This document shows, piece after piece, positions 35,838 to 44,789 of a DNA stretch of 64,000 bases (within the stretch, counting starts at the first letter, position 1; each line of letters opens with the position of its first letter). The notes below the pieces were generated by a model. That model saw only the letters and a program-made list of their open reading frames with translations, was not told the DNA's origin and did no database searches. The stretch spans positions 186,001-250,000 of the forward strand of contig NZ_JADKYX010000003.1 in assembly GCF_016093545.1 (NCBI RefSeq), in the 5' to 3' direction. The translations under genes and the position numbers were made by a program. The stretch is from Massilia rhizosphaerae. GTDB lineage: Bacteria; Pseudomonadota; Gammaproteobacteria; Burkholderiales; Burkholderiaceae_D.

Positions 35838-35862
35838 CGAAGTAATTCTCAAATTATCTTCG
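35838..35862. promoter_or_regulatory. imperfect inverted repeat, probable LysR operator for the Ter cluster
   Basis: The arms CGAAGTAATT and AATTATCTTCG are separated by four bases and match except for one inserted base. It sits in an AT-rich stretch between the divergent nhaR-like gene and the DUF475 gene, as expected for a LysR T-N11-A type site. The rest of the 122-bp spacer contains no gene. Confidence 0.5.
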
Positions 35863-35933
35863 CTTTTTCGATTGGATCATCCCCTCTACACTGCGTCTTG
35901 TCAACAACATACATCCCGAGAGGGGAGAAGAGA

Positions 35934-37004
35934 ATGAAGCATTTCAGGATGTCTTTTATCGTCACGGCCGTGTGCCTGCTGGGCTCGGCGTGGTGGGGCT
36001 ACTCGCATGCCGGCCTGGCCGGCGCGCTGACGGCCATGGGTATTGCCGCGATCCTCGCGGTGATGGAAGTGTCGCTGTCGTTCGACAACGCGGTGGTCAA
36101 CGCCTCCGTGCTGAAGACCTGGGATCCGTTCTGGAAAAAGCTGTTCCTGGGCGTGGGCATCATCATCGCCGTGTTCGGCATGCGGCTGCTGTTTCCGCTC
36201 GTGATCGTCGCGGTGGCGGCCAATCTTGGGCTGATGGACGTGTGGCACATGGCGTTGCAGGACCCCAAGCAGTACTCGATGCACCTGACGAACCACCACG
36301 CGGAAGTGGCGGCGTTCGGCGGCATGTTCCTGCTGCTGGTCTTCCTGAACTTCCTGTTCGATGAAGAGAAGGAGCACCACTGGCTCGGCCACTTCGAAGA
36401 GAAGCTCGGATCGCTCGGCAAGGTGTCGTCGATCTCGGTGATGATCGCGATCGGCGCGCTGATGGCCAGCCTGTCGCTGGTGGCGGAAGGGCAGAAGATG
36501 GTCGTGCTGATGTCGGGCCTGTGGGGCATCCTGATCTACGTCGGCGTGGACGTGCTGTCGAACATGCTGGAGAAGTCGGAAGAGGGCGGCGGCGACGTCG
36601 GCGAGATGGTCAAGCGCGGCGGTATCGGCGGCTTCTTGTACCTGGAAGTGTTGGATGCGTCGTTCAGTTTCGACGGCGTGATCGGCGCCTTCGCGATCAC
36701 CAACGACGTCGTGATCATCATGCTGGGCCTGGCCATCGGCGCGATGTTCGTGCGTTCGCTGACGGTGTACCTGGTGGAAAAGGGCACGCTCGACCAGTTC
36801 GTGTACCTGGAACACGGCGCGCACTACGCGATCGGCATCCTGGCGTTGATCATGCTGGCCAGTATGAAGTTCCACGTGCCGGAGCTCGTGACGGGTCTCG
36901 CGGGTGTCGCCTTCATCGGCGCCTCGGTGTGGTCGTCGATCCGGTATCGCAGGAAGCAGGAAGCGTTGGGTGTGAGCGGCAAAGCGCTGGCTCACGTCGA
37001 ATGA
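35934..37004 (+). CDS. DUF475 (TerC-superfamily-like) polytopic membrane protein
   Basis: This 356-residue protein has about ten hydrophobic segments. The repeated acidic motif MEVSLSFDNAVVNASVL (near residue 42) and LEVLDASFSFDGVIGAFAITNDVVIIMLG (near residue 240) are the metal-binding SFDNA-type elements of TerC-related DUF475 proteins. It probably binds or moves a divalent metal, perhaps manganese or calcium, across the membrane. The start follows a strong AGGGGAGAAGAG ribosome site. It is followed by terD 35 bp later. Confidence 0.88.
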   Translation: MKHFRMSFIVTAVCLLGSAWWGYSHAGLAGALTAMGIAAILAVMEVSLSFDNAVVNASVLKTWDPFWKKLFLGVGIIIAVFGMRLLFPLVIVAVAANLGLMDVWHMALQDPKQYSMHLTNHHAEVAAFGGMFLLLVFLNFLFDEEKEHHWLGHFEEKLGSLGKVSSISVMIAIGALMASLSLVAEGQKMVVLMSGLWGILIYVGVDVLSNMLEKSEEGGGDVGEMVKRGGIGGFLYLEVLDASFSFDGVIGAFAITNDVVIIMLGLAIGAMFVRSLTVYLVEKGTLDQFVYLEHGAHYAIGILALIMLASMKFHVPELVTGLAGVAFIGASVWSSIRYRRKQEALGVSGKALAHVE

Positions 37005-37039
37005 TCGAAGCAGTACTTTTAACCTGAAGGAGAACCATC

Positions 37040-37615
37040 ATGGCAATCAGCTTGCAAAAAGGCGGTAACGTCAACCTGTCGAAAGAAGCACCGGGCCTGT
37101 CCAGCCTGAAACTGGGCCTCGGCTGGGACGTGCGCGCCACCGATGGCGCGGCGTTCGACCTGGACGGCGTCGCGTTCCTGCTGAACCAGTCGGGCAAGGT
37201 CCGCTCGGACGCCGACTTCATTTTCTACAACAACGCCAAGTCGGCCGACGGTTCGGTGGTGCACTCGGGCGACAACCGCACCGGCGCCGGCGAAGGCGAC
37301 GACGAGAGCATCAGCATCGATCTCACCAAGGTGCCGGCCGACATCGACCGCGTGGTGCTGGCCGTGACGATCCACGAGGGCGACACGCGCCGCCAGAACT
37401 TCGGCCAGGTGAGCCGCGCGTTCATCCGCTGCGTGAACGGCGCGAACGACGGCGAGATCGCCCGCTACGATTTGTCCGAAGACGGTTCGACCGAATCGGC
37501 CATGATCTTCGGCGAGGTGTATCGTAACGGCGCCGACTGGAAATTCCGCGCGGTGGGCCAGGGCTTCAACGGCGGCCTCGGCCCCCTCGCCAAGAACTAC
37601 GGCGTAAGCGTTTGA
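37040..37615 (+). CDS. TerD-family stress protein (first copy)
   Basis: This 191-residue protein has the complete TerD fold with the double calcium-binding loop [21 protein letters not shown] near residue 75, and the ends [18 protein letters not shown] and [16 protein letters not shown] typical of TerD/TerE. The family binds calcium and supports resistance to tellurite, phage and oxidative damage in ter operons. It has an AAGGAG ribosome site. It is about half-identical by eye to the third gene of the cluster. Confidence 0.93.
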   Translation: MAISLQKGGNVNLSKEAPGLSSLKLGLGWDVRATDGAAFDLDGVAFLLNQSGKVRSDADFIFYNNAKSADGSVVHSGDNRTGAGEGDDESISIDLTKVPADIDRVVLAVTIHEGDTRRQNFGQVSRAFIRCVNGANDGEIARYDLSEDGSTESAMIFGEVYRNGADWKFRAVGQGFNGGLGPLAKNYGVSV

Positions 37616-37647
37616 ACTAACAATGCCGGCCTGAAAGGAAGTCAACA

Positions 37648-38343
37648 ATGCCAGTGTTTACCGTGACCGGGGACGTCGATCCCTTCCTGCACGTGTCGCT
37701 CAAGCGGGGCGAGACCATCTATTGCGAGTCGGATGCGATGGTCATGATGGAATCGACGCTCGACCTCAAGGGCAAGATGAAGGGGGGCCTGGGCAGCGCG
37801 CTGATGCGTACCTTCGCCAACGGCGAGTCGTTCTTCCAGCAGCACATCGAAGCGACCCGCGGCGACGGCGACTGCCTGCTGTCGCCCACGCTGCCGGGCG
37901 CCATGCAGGTGGTCGACTGCGGCCCGAACCAGTACATCATCAGCGACGGCGCGTTCGTCGCGGCCGGTTCCGGCGTCGACCTGCGCGTGCGCACCCAGAG
38001 CCTGGGCAACGCGCTGTTCGCCCAGAGCGGCGGCTTTTTCGTGACCGAGACCTCGGGCAGCGGACAGGTCGTCGTGTCGGGCTTCGGCTCGATGAGCATG
38101 CTGGACGTGGAACCGGGCAAGGACGCGATCATCGACAACTCGCACGTCGTCGCCTGGGACAGCACCCTGCACTACGAGATCTCGATCACGACCGGCACCA
38201 GCGGCGGCTTCCTGGGTAACCTGATCAACAGCCAGACCAGCGGCGAGGGCATCGTCCTGCGCTTCTCCGGTCGCGGCAAGATTTACGTCTGTTCCCGCAA
38301 CCGCGCCGCGTTCAAGGCCTGGATGCAGGCGCCCGGGCGCTGA
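37648..38343 (+). CDS. AIM24-family (TIGR00266) protein
   Basis: This 231-residue beta-rich protein starts VFTVTGDVDPFLHVSLKRGETIYCESDAMVMME, the AIM24 signature, and contains the three repeated blocks of that family, e.g. GDCLLSPTLPGAMQVVDC and SGSGQVVVSGFGSMSMLDVEPG. Such proteins are found in bacterial ter and stress clusters; function is unknown but they may form membrane-associated assemblies. It lies between two terD genes with 32 and 22 bp spacing and a ribosome site (AAAGGAAG). Confidence 0.9.
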   Translation: MPVFTVTGDVDPFLHVSLKRGETIYCESDAMVMMESTLDLKGKMKGGLGSALMRTFANGESFFQQHIEATRGDGDCLLSPTLPGAMQVVDCGPNQYIISDGAFVAAGSGVDLRVRTQSLGNALFAQSGGFFVTETSGSGQVVVSGFGSMSMLDVEPGKDAIIDNSHVVAWDSTLHYEISITTGTSGGFLGNLINSQTSGEGIVLRFSGRGKIYVCSRNRAAFKAWMQAPGR

Positions 38344-38365
38344 CGTTTTACAAGGAGTCTGAAAA

Positions 38366-38947
38366 ATGGCAGTCAATTTGCAGAAGGGCCAGAAGATCTC
38401 GCTGGAGAAGGAAGCCGGCGGCGCGCTGTCGCGCGTGACGATGGGCCTCGGCTGGGACGTGGCGAAGTCGGGCGGTTTCTTCGGCTTCGGCGCGAAGAGC
38501 CAGCCGATCGACCTGGATGCGTCCGTCGTGATGTTCGACGAGGCGAACCGCCCGGTCGACGTGGTCTGGTTCCGTCAACTGAAAAGCCGCGACGGCAGCA
38601 TCACGCACACGGGCGACAACCGCACGGGTGCCGGCGACGGCGACGACGAACAGATCATCGTCGACCTGCGCACGGTCCCGGCGGACGTGAAGTCGCTCGT
38701 CTTTACCGTCAACAGCTTCACGGGCCAGAATTTCTCGACGGTGCAGAACGCGTTCTGCCGGATCTTCGATACGAACAGCGGCAAGGAAATCGCGCGCTAC
38801 GACTTGTCCGTGCAGGGCTCGCACACGGCCCAGATCATGGCCAAGCTGTACCGCCATAACGGCGAGTGGAAGATGCATGCGATCGGCGAGAACGCCGCCG
38901 GCCGCACGTTCGACGATCTGATGCCGCTGATCGTGCCGCACCTGTAA
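38366..38947 (+). CDS. TerD-family stress protein (second copy, TerZ/TerE-like)
   Basis: This 193-residue protein has the calcium loop [21 protein letters not shown] near residue 85 and an N-terminus NLQKGQKISLEKEAGGALSRVTMGLGWD. An insertion relative to the first TerD (KSGGFFGFGAKSQPIDLDAS) is typical of TerZ/TerE-like members. Its ribosome site is AAGGAG. It is last in the operon; a strong intrinsic terminator follows about 76 bp later. Confidence 0.93.
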   Translation: MAVNLQKGQKISLEKEAGGALSRVTMGLGWDVAKSGGFFGFGAKSQPIDLDASVVMFDEANRPVDVVWFRQLKSRDGSITHTGDNRTGAGDGDDEQIIVDLRTVPADVKSLVFTVNSFTGQNFSTVQNAFCRIFDTNSGKEIARYDLSVQGSHTAQIMAKLYRHNGEWKMHAIGENAAGRTFDDLMPLIVPHL

Positions 38948-39022
38948 TTCGTTTTTTGTCGTCCCCGCGGACCCGTCTCCGTCCGCGGACCCAACGTGGG
39001 CGGCTTGGCGCCCACGCCCTTT

Positions 39023-39050
39023 GACGGCCTCTCGCGAGGCCGTCTTTTTT
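39023..39050 (+). terminator. intrinsic terminator of the Ter cluster
   Basis: Nine-base perfect arms GACGGCCTC and GAGGCCGTC surround a TCGC loop and are followed by six T residues. It ends transcription of the DUF475-TerD-AIM24-TerD operon. Confidence 0.92.
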
Positions 39051-39083
39051 GCAAAACCACTTGACCCCGCCGGCGTTTCGCCA

Positions 39084-39109
39084 TACTGTATTACTTAATT
39101 AATACAGTA
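39084..39109. promoter_or_regulatory. GntR (YtrA-type) operator, perfect palindrome
   Basis: Ten-base perfect arms TACTGTATTA and TAATACAGTA are separated by six bases. The site ends 6 bp before the start codon of the GntR gene, so bound regulator would block its own transcription or translation start. Autoregulation is usual for YtrA-type proteins. Confidence 0.8.
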
Positions 39110-39115
39110 GACACC

Positions 39116-39508
39116 ATGCCCACCCACACCGCCAATCTGTTTTCGATCGCGACCGGATCGCCGGAACCGATCTACCGCCAGCTCGTCGAGCAGGTGCGCC
39201 GCCTCGCGGCCGGCGGCCAGCTCCAGCCCGGCGACGGGATGCCGTCCGTGCGCGAGATCGCCCAGGCGCTGGCGCTGAATCCGATGACCGTCTCGAAGGC
39301 GTACGGCCTGCTGGAGATGGAAGGCGTGCTCGCGCGCCGGCGCGGGCTCGGCATGGTGGTGGCCGACTCGGCACCGGCCCGGCCGGCCGACCGCGCCGAT
39401 CTGCTCCGTCCCACGCTCGAGCGCGCGGCCCTGGAGGCGCGCCAGCTCGAGCTCGATACCGACACCGTCCTGTCCCTGTTCGCAACCATCCTGAAGGAAA
39501 ACCAATGA
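39116..39508 (+). CDS. GntR-family (YtrA subfamily) transcriptional regulator
   Basis: This 130-residue regulator has a winged helix (MPSVREIAQALALNPMTVSKAYGLLEMEGVLARRRGLGMVV) and a short C-terminal helical dimerisation tail of about 50 residues, which defines the YtrA subfamily. Such genes are autoregulated and lie before ABC transporter genes. Here the ATPase gene overlaps its end by 4 bp. The operator lies directly upstream. Confidence 0.92.
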   Translation: MPTHTANLFSIATGSPEPIYRQLVEQVRRLAAGGQLQPGDGMPSVREIAQALALNPMTVSKAYGLLEMEGVLARRRGLGMVVADSAPARPADRADLLRPTLERAALEARQLELDTDTVLSLFATILKENQ

Positions 39509-40377
39509 GTGCCCCCATCGTTCGCATGTCTTCTGTCACCAAGTATTTCGGCAGCCAGCGGGTGCTCGAGGGGCTCGACTGGCGGATCGTGCCGGGCCAG
39601 GTGATCGGCCTGTTGGGCCGCAACGGCGCCGGCAAGTCCACGCTGCTCGAGTGCATGCTCGGGCTGCGCGAGGCCGACGCCGGCAGCGTCGCGCTGTTCG
39701 GCGAGGACGTGGCCGCGCTGTCGGATGAAGCGCGCGGCCGCATCGGCTATGTTCCGCAGCGGACGGACCTGTTCGACTGGCTCACGCCCGTGCAAATGTT
39801 CGACTACTTCCGCGCGATGTACCCGCGCTGGAACCAGGCCAAGGTCGAGGGCCTGCTGTCGCGCTGGGACTTCGGCCCGCTGCTGCGCAACAAGCCGATC
39901 AAGCGGCTGTCCGGCGGCGAGCAGCAGAGATTGGCCATCATCCGCGCGCTGGCGCACGAGCCGGAACTGCTGATCCTCGACGAACCCGTGTCCGCGCTCG
40001 ACCCCGTCGGCCGGCGCGAATTCCTGCGCGAGCTGGTGGACCAGGTGATCGATCGCGGGACGACGGTCGTGTTCTCGACGCACATCCTGTCCGACCTGGA
40101 GCGCGTCGCGTTCGACCTCGCGTTCCTCAAGTGCGGCCGCATCGCCCTGCAGGGCCAGACGGACGCGCTGCTGGAGGGCGCGCGCCGCGTCGTCGTGCCG
40201 ATGAACGTGCTGCCGGGCGCGCCGCTGGCGGGGGAAGTGCGGCGCCGCCAGGAGGGCGCGGTGACCAGCGTGATCGTGCAGGCGCCGGGCGACGACGTCG
40301 CGCGTCTCGCGCGCGAGCCCGGCGTGCGCGTGGAGGCGATGACGCTGGAAGACCTGTTCATCGAGGTGACGCAATGA
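39505..40377 (+). CDS. ABC transporter ATP-binding protein
   Basis: This 290-residue ATPase has Walker A GRNGAGKSTLLE near residue 36, signature LSGGEQQRLAIIRA and Walker B LLILDEPVSALDP. The extra C-terminal domain (about residues 220-290) is common in BcrA/CcmA-type drug or peptide transporters. It forms an operon with the GntR regulator and the permease, with 4-bp overlaps on both sides. The exported compound is not known. Confidence 0.93.
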   Translation: MSAPIVRMSSVTKYFGSQRVLEGLDWRIVPGQVIGLLGRNGAGKSTLLECMLGLREADAGSVALFGEDVAALSDEARGRIGYVPQRTDLFDWLTPVQMFDYFRAMYPRWNQAKVEGLLSRWDFGPLLRNKPIKRLSGGEQQRLAIIRALAHEPELLILDEPVSALDPVGRREFLRELVDQVIDRGTTVVFSTHILSDLERVAFDLAFLKCGRIALQGQTDALLEGARRVVVPMNVLPGAPLAGEVRRRQEGAVTSVIVQAPGDDVARLAREPGVRVEAMTLEDLFIEVTQ

Positions 40378-41801
40378 ACGCCGCCCTGCAAGACTATCGC
40401 CTCATCTGGCGCGCGGCGATCCTGCACCGCGATCAAGCGGCGATGCGCACGCTGTACCTGGTGGCCGGCGCCGTGGTCGCCTGCGGCGTCATCGTGGCCG
40501 TCCTGGGCGACCTGCCCGTACTGCAAGCGCTGCGGCTCATGACGGCCGTCGCCTTCATGGCGGCGGCGTTCATCTGGACGTTCATGTTCGTGCCCGGCGC
40601 CGTCCGCCTGAATTCGCCCATCAACGCCTGGCTGATGCCGCGCCAGCGCCGCCGCGTGCTGCAGATGACGGCAGCGTACTGGCTCGTCGCCACGCTCGGC
40701 ATCGCGTTTGGCCTGGGCAATTGGTCCGCGCTGCCGTTCGTCGAGTTCGGCATGGTGGCAGCGACGCTGGTGAGGGCGGGGAACAGATATGTCCCGTTCC
40801 TGCTCATGGTGGTCGGCAACTCGCCTTGGCTGACGCGTACCGTGCTGCCGCCGGCGTGGATCGAATGGATGACGGGCAGCGCCGCCGTCTGGACCACGAG
40901 CATCCTGATGCTGCCCGCCGCGGCGTGGGGCCTGCGCTGGCTGTATCCGGCCGGCGGCGATGCCCACCTGGCGCGGCGCCCGGGCCAGATCAAGCGCATT
41001 GACCACTTCGCTTTCTCCAGCGAGGACAGGCCGCCCGCACCCGAAGGCGTGATCTGGAAAGGCAGCCTGTCGCTCTACCGCGCCGCGCTGCGCCGCGACC
41101 TGCGCCGCGCCGATCCGGGGGCCATGCTGATGCACGCGCTGGGACCGATGGCGCACTGGACCGCCTTTGCGGGCGGCATCGCCATCATCCTGGTCTGCGG
41201 CGTCGTCATGCAAATTGTGTTGGGCCGGCCGCATGGCGCCGCCGTGCCAGCGCTTGCCGACCGGGTGCCGATCTTCGGCCCGGCCTTGATGGCACTGGCC
41301 ATCGCATTCAGCACGGCCCAGTACGGCCAGCAACTGCGCCGCACGCGGGGCGAGCAGGCATTGCTGCGCTTGACGCCGTTGGCCGGCGATGCCGCGCTGC
41401 TGAACCGGCGCCTCGCCGCACGCCTGGTGGTCCAGGCCCTGTGCTTCTGGGGGCTGCTGACCGTGGCCGCTGTGGGCGTGACACTGCCTTTCGCCGCCGG
41501 CCCGGAGGCGCTGCTGCGCCAGCTGGCCCTGTGCTGCGTGGCCGGCCAGGTGGCGATGATGGGGCTGCTGGGCGATTATGCGGGCGATCGCGGCGGCTGG
41601 AACTGGATGCTGGGATTGCGCGCCGCCGCCTACGTCCTCGTGCAGGCGCTCGTCGCCATGGGCCTGGGCCAATTCACCGGCACGACGGCGTGGCCGTGGC
41701 TGGTCGAAATCCCGCTGATCGTGTGCGCCGTGCAGTTGCGGCTCGCTTGGCGCCGCATGCTGGCCGCGCCGCCGGCCTTCCCGGCGGGGCGCATGGATTG
41801 A
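40374..41801 (+). CDS. ABC transporter membrane subunit
   Basis: This 475-residue polytopic protein has about ten hydrophobic segments in two groups with a soluble stretch between (around residues 195-240). It lacks recognisable catalytic motifs. The gene overlaps the ATPase gene by ATGA, and the pair probably makes the exporter controlled by the GntR protein. It faces the ggt gene with no gap. Confidence 0.85.
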   Translation: MNAALQDYRLIWRAAILHRDQAAMRTLYLVAGAVVACGVIVAVLGDLPVLQALRLMTAVAFMAAAFIWTFMFVPGAVRLNSPINAWLMPRQRRRVLQMTAAYWLVATLGIAFGLGNWSALPFVEFGMVAATLVRAGNRYVPFLLMVVGNSPWLTRTVLPPAWIEWMTGSAAVWTTSILMLPAAAWGLRWLYPAGGDAHLARRPGQIKRIDHFAFSSEDRPPAPEGVIWKGSLSLYRAALRRDLRRADPGAMLMHALGPMAHWTAFAGGIAIILVCGVVMQIVLGRPHGAAVPALADRVPIFGPALMALAIAFSTAQYGQQLRRTRGEQALLRLTPLAGDAALLNRRLAARLVVQALCFWGLLTVAAVGVTLPFAAGPEALLRQLALCCVAGQVAMMGLLGDYAGDRGGWNWMLGLRAAAYVLVQALVAMGLGQFTGTTAWPWLVEIPLIVCAVQLRLAWRRMLAAPPAFPAGRMD

Positions 41802-43556
41802 TCAGTGGCCGCGCTTTTGCACGAGCGCCGTGCCGATGCCGTGGCGGTGGCCTTCGCTGACGGCCGTCACGGTGCCGTCCGGGTTGAACACGATGGCGTT
41901 GGCGGCGCCGATCTCCTCGGGGTTCGCTTCCCACTTGTGGCCGAATTTTTCCAGCGCCTTTGCTTCAGGCGTGCCGGGGAAGCCCGGTTCAACCGACGTC
42001 TCGGCGGTGTTCCGTTGCGACAGGCGCGGCGCGTCGATCGCCTGGTCCATCGGCATGCCGAGATCGACGTAGTTGACGATCGTCTGCAGCACCGTCGTGA
42101 TGATCGTGGCGCCGCCCGGACTGCCGATCGTGAAGGCGGGCTTGCCGTCCTTGAACGCGATCGTCGGCGCCATGCTGCTGCGCGGACGCTTGCCCGCTTC
42201 GGGGATGTTCGGTGCCGGACCGGTGAAGTCGAAGTCCGTCAATTCGTTGTTGAGCAAGAAGCCGTAGCCCGGCACGACGATGCCGCTGCCGCCCCATGAT
42301 TCGATCGTGAACGTGTAGGCGACGACGTTGCCCCATTTGTCGGACACCGTCAGGTGCGTCGTGTGCGTGCCCTCGCGCATGATCATGTCCTGCTGCGGGC
42401 GCAGCGGGAAGCTCTTGTCGTTCTCGTACAGGAAGGCGTCGCCGGCCGGGACGACGCCGGCCGCGCGGTCGGGATGGATCAGCGAGCGGCGCTGCGCCGC
42501 GAACTGCTTCGACAGCATGCCGTCGATGGGCGCGTCGACGTATTCCGGATCGGCCACGTAGGCGTTGCGGTCGGCGAAGGCGAGGCGGCTCGCTTCCAGG
42601 TACAGGTGTTCCACGTTCGCGCGCGGCATGGATTTCAGGTCGAACCCTTCCAGGATGTTGAGCGCCTCGGCCACCGTCACGCCGCCGCTGCTGGGCGGCG
42701 GCATGCCGTAGATGTCGTAGCCGCGGTAGGTCGAGCGGATCGGCTGGCGGATGCGCGCCTCGTAGTTCGCGAGGTCCGCGAGCGTCATCGTGCCGGGCCG
42801 GACCTGGACGCCCGCGGTGACGGGCGGGCGGTTGACGGCGGCGACGACGGCCTGCGCCAGCTGGCCTTCGTAGAACACCTTGTAGCCTTTCGCCGCCAGC
42901 TCGCGGTAGGCCTTGGCGAGGTCCGGGTTCTTGACGATCGTCCCGGTCGGCAGGGCCTTGCCGTTGCGGAGATACAGCCGGCTCGTCGTGTCGAACATGC
43001 CGAATTTCTTCTCGTTCCCGACGATCAGCTTGTGCATCGTCGCGCTGACGGGGAAGCCTGTCGTCGCGACCTGGATCGCGGGCGCCAGCACCTGCTTGAG
43101 CGACATCGTGCCGTAGCGCTCCAGCGCCTCGTGCCAGCCGCGCACGGTGCCCGGCACGCCGACCGACGCGCCGCTGGCGACGGCCGTGTCGAAGTCGATC
43201 GGCTTACCGTTGTCCAGGAAGACGGACGGGGTGAACGACGCGGGCGCCGTCTCGCGGTGGTCGATCGTGATCATGCGCTTGTCCTTGGCGAGGTAGATCA
43301 CCATGAAGCCGCCGCCGCCGATGCCACAGCTGAACGGATCGGTGACGCCCAGCGTGGCCGCCGCCGCGACGGCCGCGTCGATGGCGTTGCCGCCCCGGTT
43401 GAGGATCGCGAGCGCGGACGCCGACGCCTTTGCGCTGATCGTGGCGACGGCGCCGCCGGTGCCGGTGGCGACCGGGGGCTGCGCGAGCGCGAGCGGCGGC
43501 GCGAGGACGATGGAGAGGATCAACCCGCAGGTGAGGGCTTTGACGGAAGTGGTCAT
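41802..43556 (-). CDS. ggt: gamma-glutamyltransferase
   Basis: This 584-residue periplasmic enzyme cleaves the gamma-glutamyl bond of glutathione. A signal peptide (SIVLAPPLALA) is present. The autocleavage site is REGTHTTHLTVSD, with the catalytic threonine at residue 399, giving a large and a small subunit. The glutamate-binding loop FDTAVASGASVGVPGTVRGWHEAL and PRPRSSMAPTI-like segment RPRSSMAPTIAF are present. Length and motifs are complete. It is followed downstream by a lipoprotein gene read in the same direction from an upstream position (43591-43986). Confidence 0.95.
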   Translation of the reverse strand: MTTSVKALTCGLILSIVLAPPLALAQPPVATGTGGAVATISAKASASALAILNRGGNAIDAAVAAAATLGVTDPFSCGIGGGGFMVIYLAKDKRMITIDHRETAPASFTPSVFLDNGKPIDFDTAVASGASVGVPGTVRGWHEALERYGTMSLKQVLAPAIQVATTGFPVSATMHKLIVGNEKKFGMFDTTSRLYLRNGKALPTGTIVKNPDLAKAYRELAAKGYKVFYEGQLAQAVVAAVNRPPVTAGVQVRPGTMTLADLANYEARIRQPIRSTYRGYDIYGMPPPSSGGVTVAEALNILEGFDLKSMPRANVEHLYLEASRLAFADRNAYVADPEYVDAPIDGMLSKQFAAQRRSLIHPDRAAGVVPAGDAFLYENDKSFPLRPQQDMIMREGTHTTHLTVSDKWGNVVAYTFTIESWGGSGIVVPGYGFLLNNELTDFDFTGPAPNIPEAGKRPRSSMAPTIAFKDGKPAFTIGSPGGATIITTVLQTIVNYVDLGMPMDQAIDAPRLSQRNTAETSVEPGFPGTPEAKALEKFGHKWEANPEEIGAANAIVFNPDGTVTAVSEGHRHGIGTALVQKRGH

Positions 43557-43590
43557 GGCAGGCGCAGGGAGTGGAGGTTCGGGACGGCGC

Positions 43591-43986
43591 TCATCGGGTA
43601 ATGACCTTGAGCGTGACGGGAATGACGTCGCCCGGCCGCAGTGTTCCGGCCGCGCGCGCGGGCGGGATCGTGGCCGTGTCGAGGACGACGCGGGCGCCGT
43701 GCAGCGACGCCGGCGTGGCCGCCGGCCGGTCGGGGCCGAGCGTGAATTCTTCGACGCCGTCCGGGCCGTCGACGAGGAAGCGGAAGATCAGCCGCCCGGC
43801 CCAGACGCACTGCGTGTTCGCGGGGCAGCGGCTGTCGCTGAAACTGTCGTACTTGAGCACGACGCCGCGCGCCAGCGTCACGCTCTGTGCGGGCCGGAGC
43901 GGATACACGCCGTCGTGCAGCGGCGCGGCGGCGCAGCCGGCCAGGATAGTCGTCAGCAGCATGGCGAGCGCGCGCGGCAGCCTCAT
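43591..43986 (-). CDS. putative lipoprotein of unknown function
   Basis: This 131-residue protein has a lipobox (LLTTILAGC, Cys18) after a basic N-terminus. The mature part is beta-rich, with a segment SRCPANTQCVWAGRLIFRFLV that carries two cysteines likely bridged, and a C-terminus VIPVTLKVITR. This SRCPxxxxCVWAG pattern is seen in small extracytoplasmic proteins of unknown role. It is 34 bp upstream of ggt on the same strand and may be co-transcribed. Confidence 0.78.
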   Translation of the reverse strand: MRLPRALAMLLTTILAGCAAAPLHDGVYPLRPAQSVTLARGVVLKYDSFSDSRCPANTQCVWAGRLIFRFLVDGPDGVEEFTLGPDRPAATPASLHGARVVLDTATIPPARAAGTLRPGDVIPVTLKVITR

Positions 43987-44055
43987 GGAGCGTCCTCGAT
44001 TGGCGTTTGGCCCATCATAGCAAAATCGCCGGTCGAGCCCGATGCGCCGCGCCGT

Positions 44056-44652
44056 TCAGGCCAGCGGATAGCGGCGGAACACGGGCAGCGCTTCCGCGCG
44101 CGCGGTCCAGGCGGCCAGGCGCGGGAAGTCGGCGGACGACACGAGCTGCGGCACCATCAATTGGACGAACGACCACGTGACGGCGGCCGTGACGGCGGCC
44201 TGGTCGAGGGCGGCGACGTCGAAGTCGTCCGACTCGGCGTCGAGCAGCTTCAGTGCCGCGTGCAATTGGCCTTGCACGCGGTCGAGCCAGGGCTGGTGCT
44301 GCTTCTCTTGCGGGCGCAGCGTGTGTTCGTAGACGATCTGCGCCGTCTTTTCGCACGCGGCCAGCGCCGGGCCGATGGCGCGCAGCGCCTGCGCGCGCGC
44401 GGCCGGGGCGGCCGGCAGCAGGGACCGGCCCGCCAGCGCGTCGCCGTACTCGAGCATCAGCGTGGAATCCATCAGGAAGGAACCGTCGTCCAGCACGAGC
44501 GTCGGCGCCTTGACGGTCGGGTTGATGGCGGCGAATTCGTCGAAGTTGCGGAACACCGACAGCGCCTTGTGTTCGAACGGAATGTCCTGCAGGTCGAACG
44601 AGATGGCGACGCGGCGGACGAAGGGCGAATCGAGCATGCCGATGAGTTGCAT
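44056..44652 (-). CDS. glutathione S-transferase family protein
   Basis: This 198-residue GST has MQLIGMLDSPFVRRVAISFDLQDIPFEHKALSVF with a serine at position 9 as the likely catalytic residue, VKAPTLVLDDGSFLMDSTLMLEY and a helical C-domain. It resembles stringent-starvation or YfcF/Zeta-like GSTs of proteobacteria. It lies near ggt, and both act on glutathione; a link is possible but unproven. Confidence 0.9.
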   Translation of the reverse strand: MQLIGMLDSPFVRRVAISFDLQDIPFEHKALSVFRNFDEFAAINPTVKAPTLVLDDGSFLMDSTLMLEYGDALAGRSLLPAAPAARAQALRAIGPALAACEKTAQIVYEHTLRPQEKQHQPWLDRVQGQLHAALKLLDAESDDFDVAALDQAAVTAAVTWSFVQLMVPQLVSSADFPRLAAWTARAEALPVFRRYPLA

Positions 44653-44731
44653 GGAATCTATCTCCAGGTAGGGTGCGAGGGTCTTTCATTCTATTGCCTT
44701 TGGGCTAATGCTGCTGGTCATGCAATTTGAC

Positions 44732-44775
44732 TTGACGGCGGCGCTGTCGGCGGCGCATATTTGAAATCGATTTCA
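44732..44775 (+). promoter_or_regulatory. promoter with LacI-type operator before the NagX-like gene
   Basis: A TTGACG -35 (44732-44737) and CATATT -10 (44756-44761) are spaced 18 bp apart. Immediately after the -10 lies the perfect 14-base palindrome TGAAATCGATTTCA (44762-44775), with a central CG, the consensus form of LacI-family operators for sugar regulators. A bound repressor would cover the start point. No LacI gene is in the window. Confidence 0.72.
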
Positions 44776-44789
44776 TAAAGGGGAATTCG

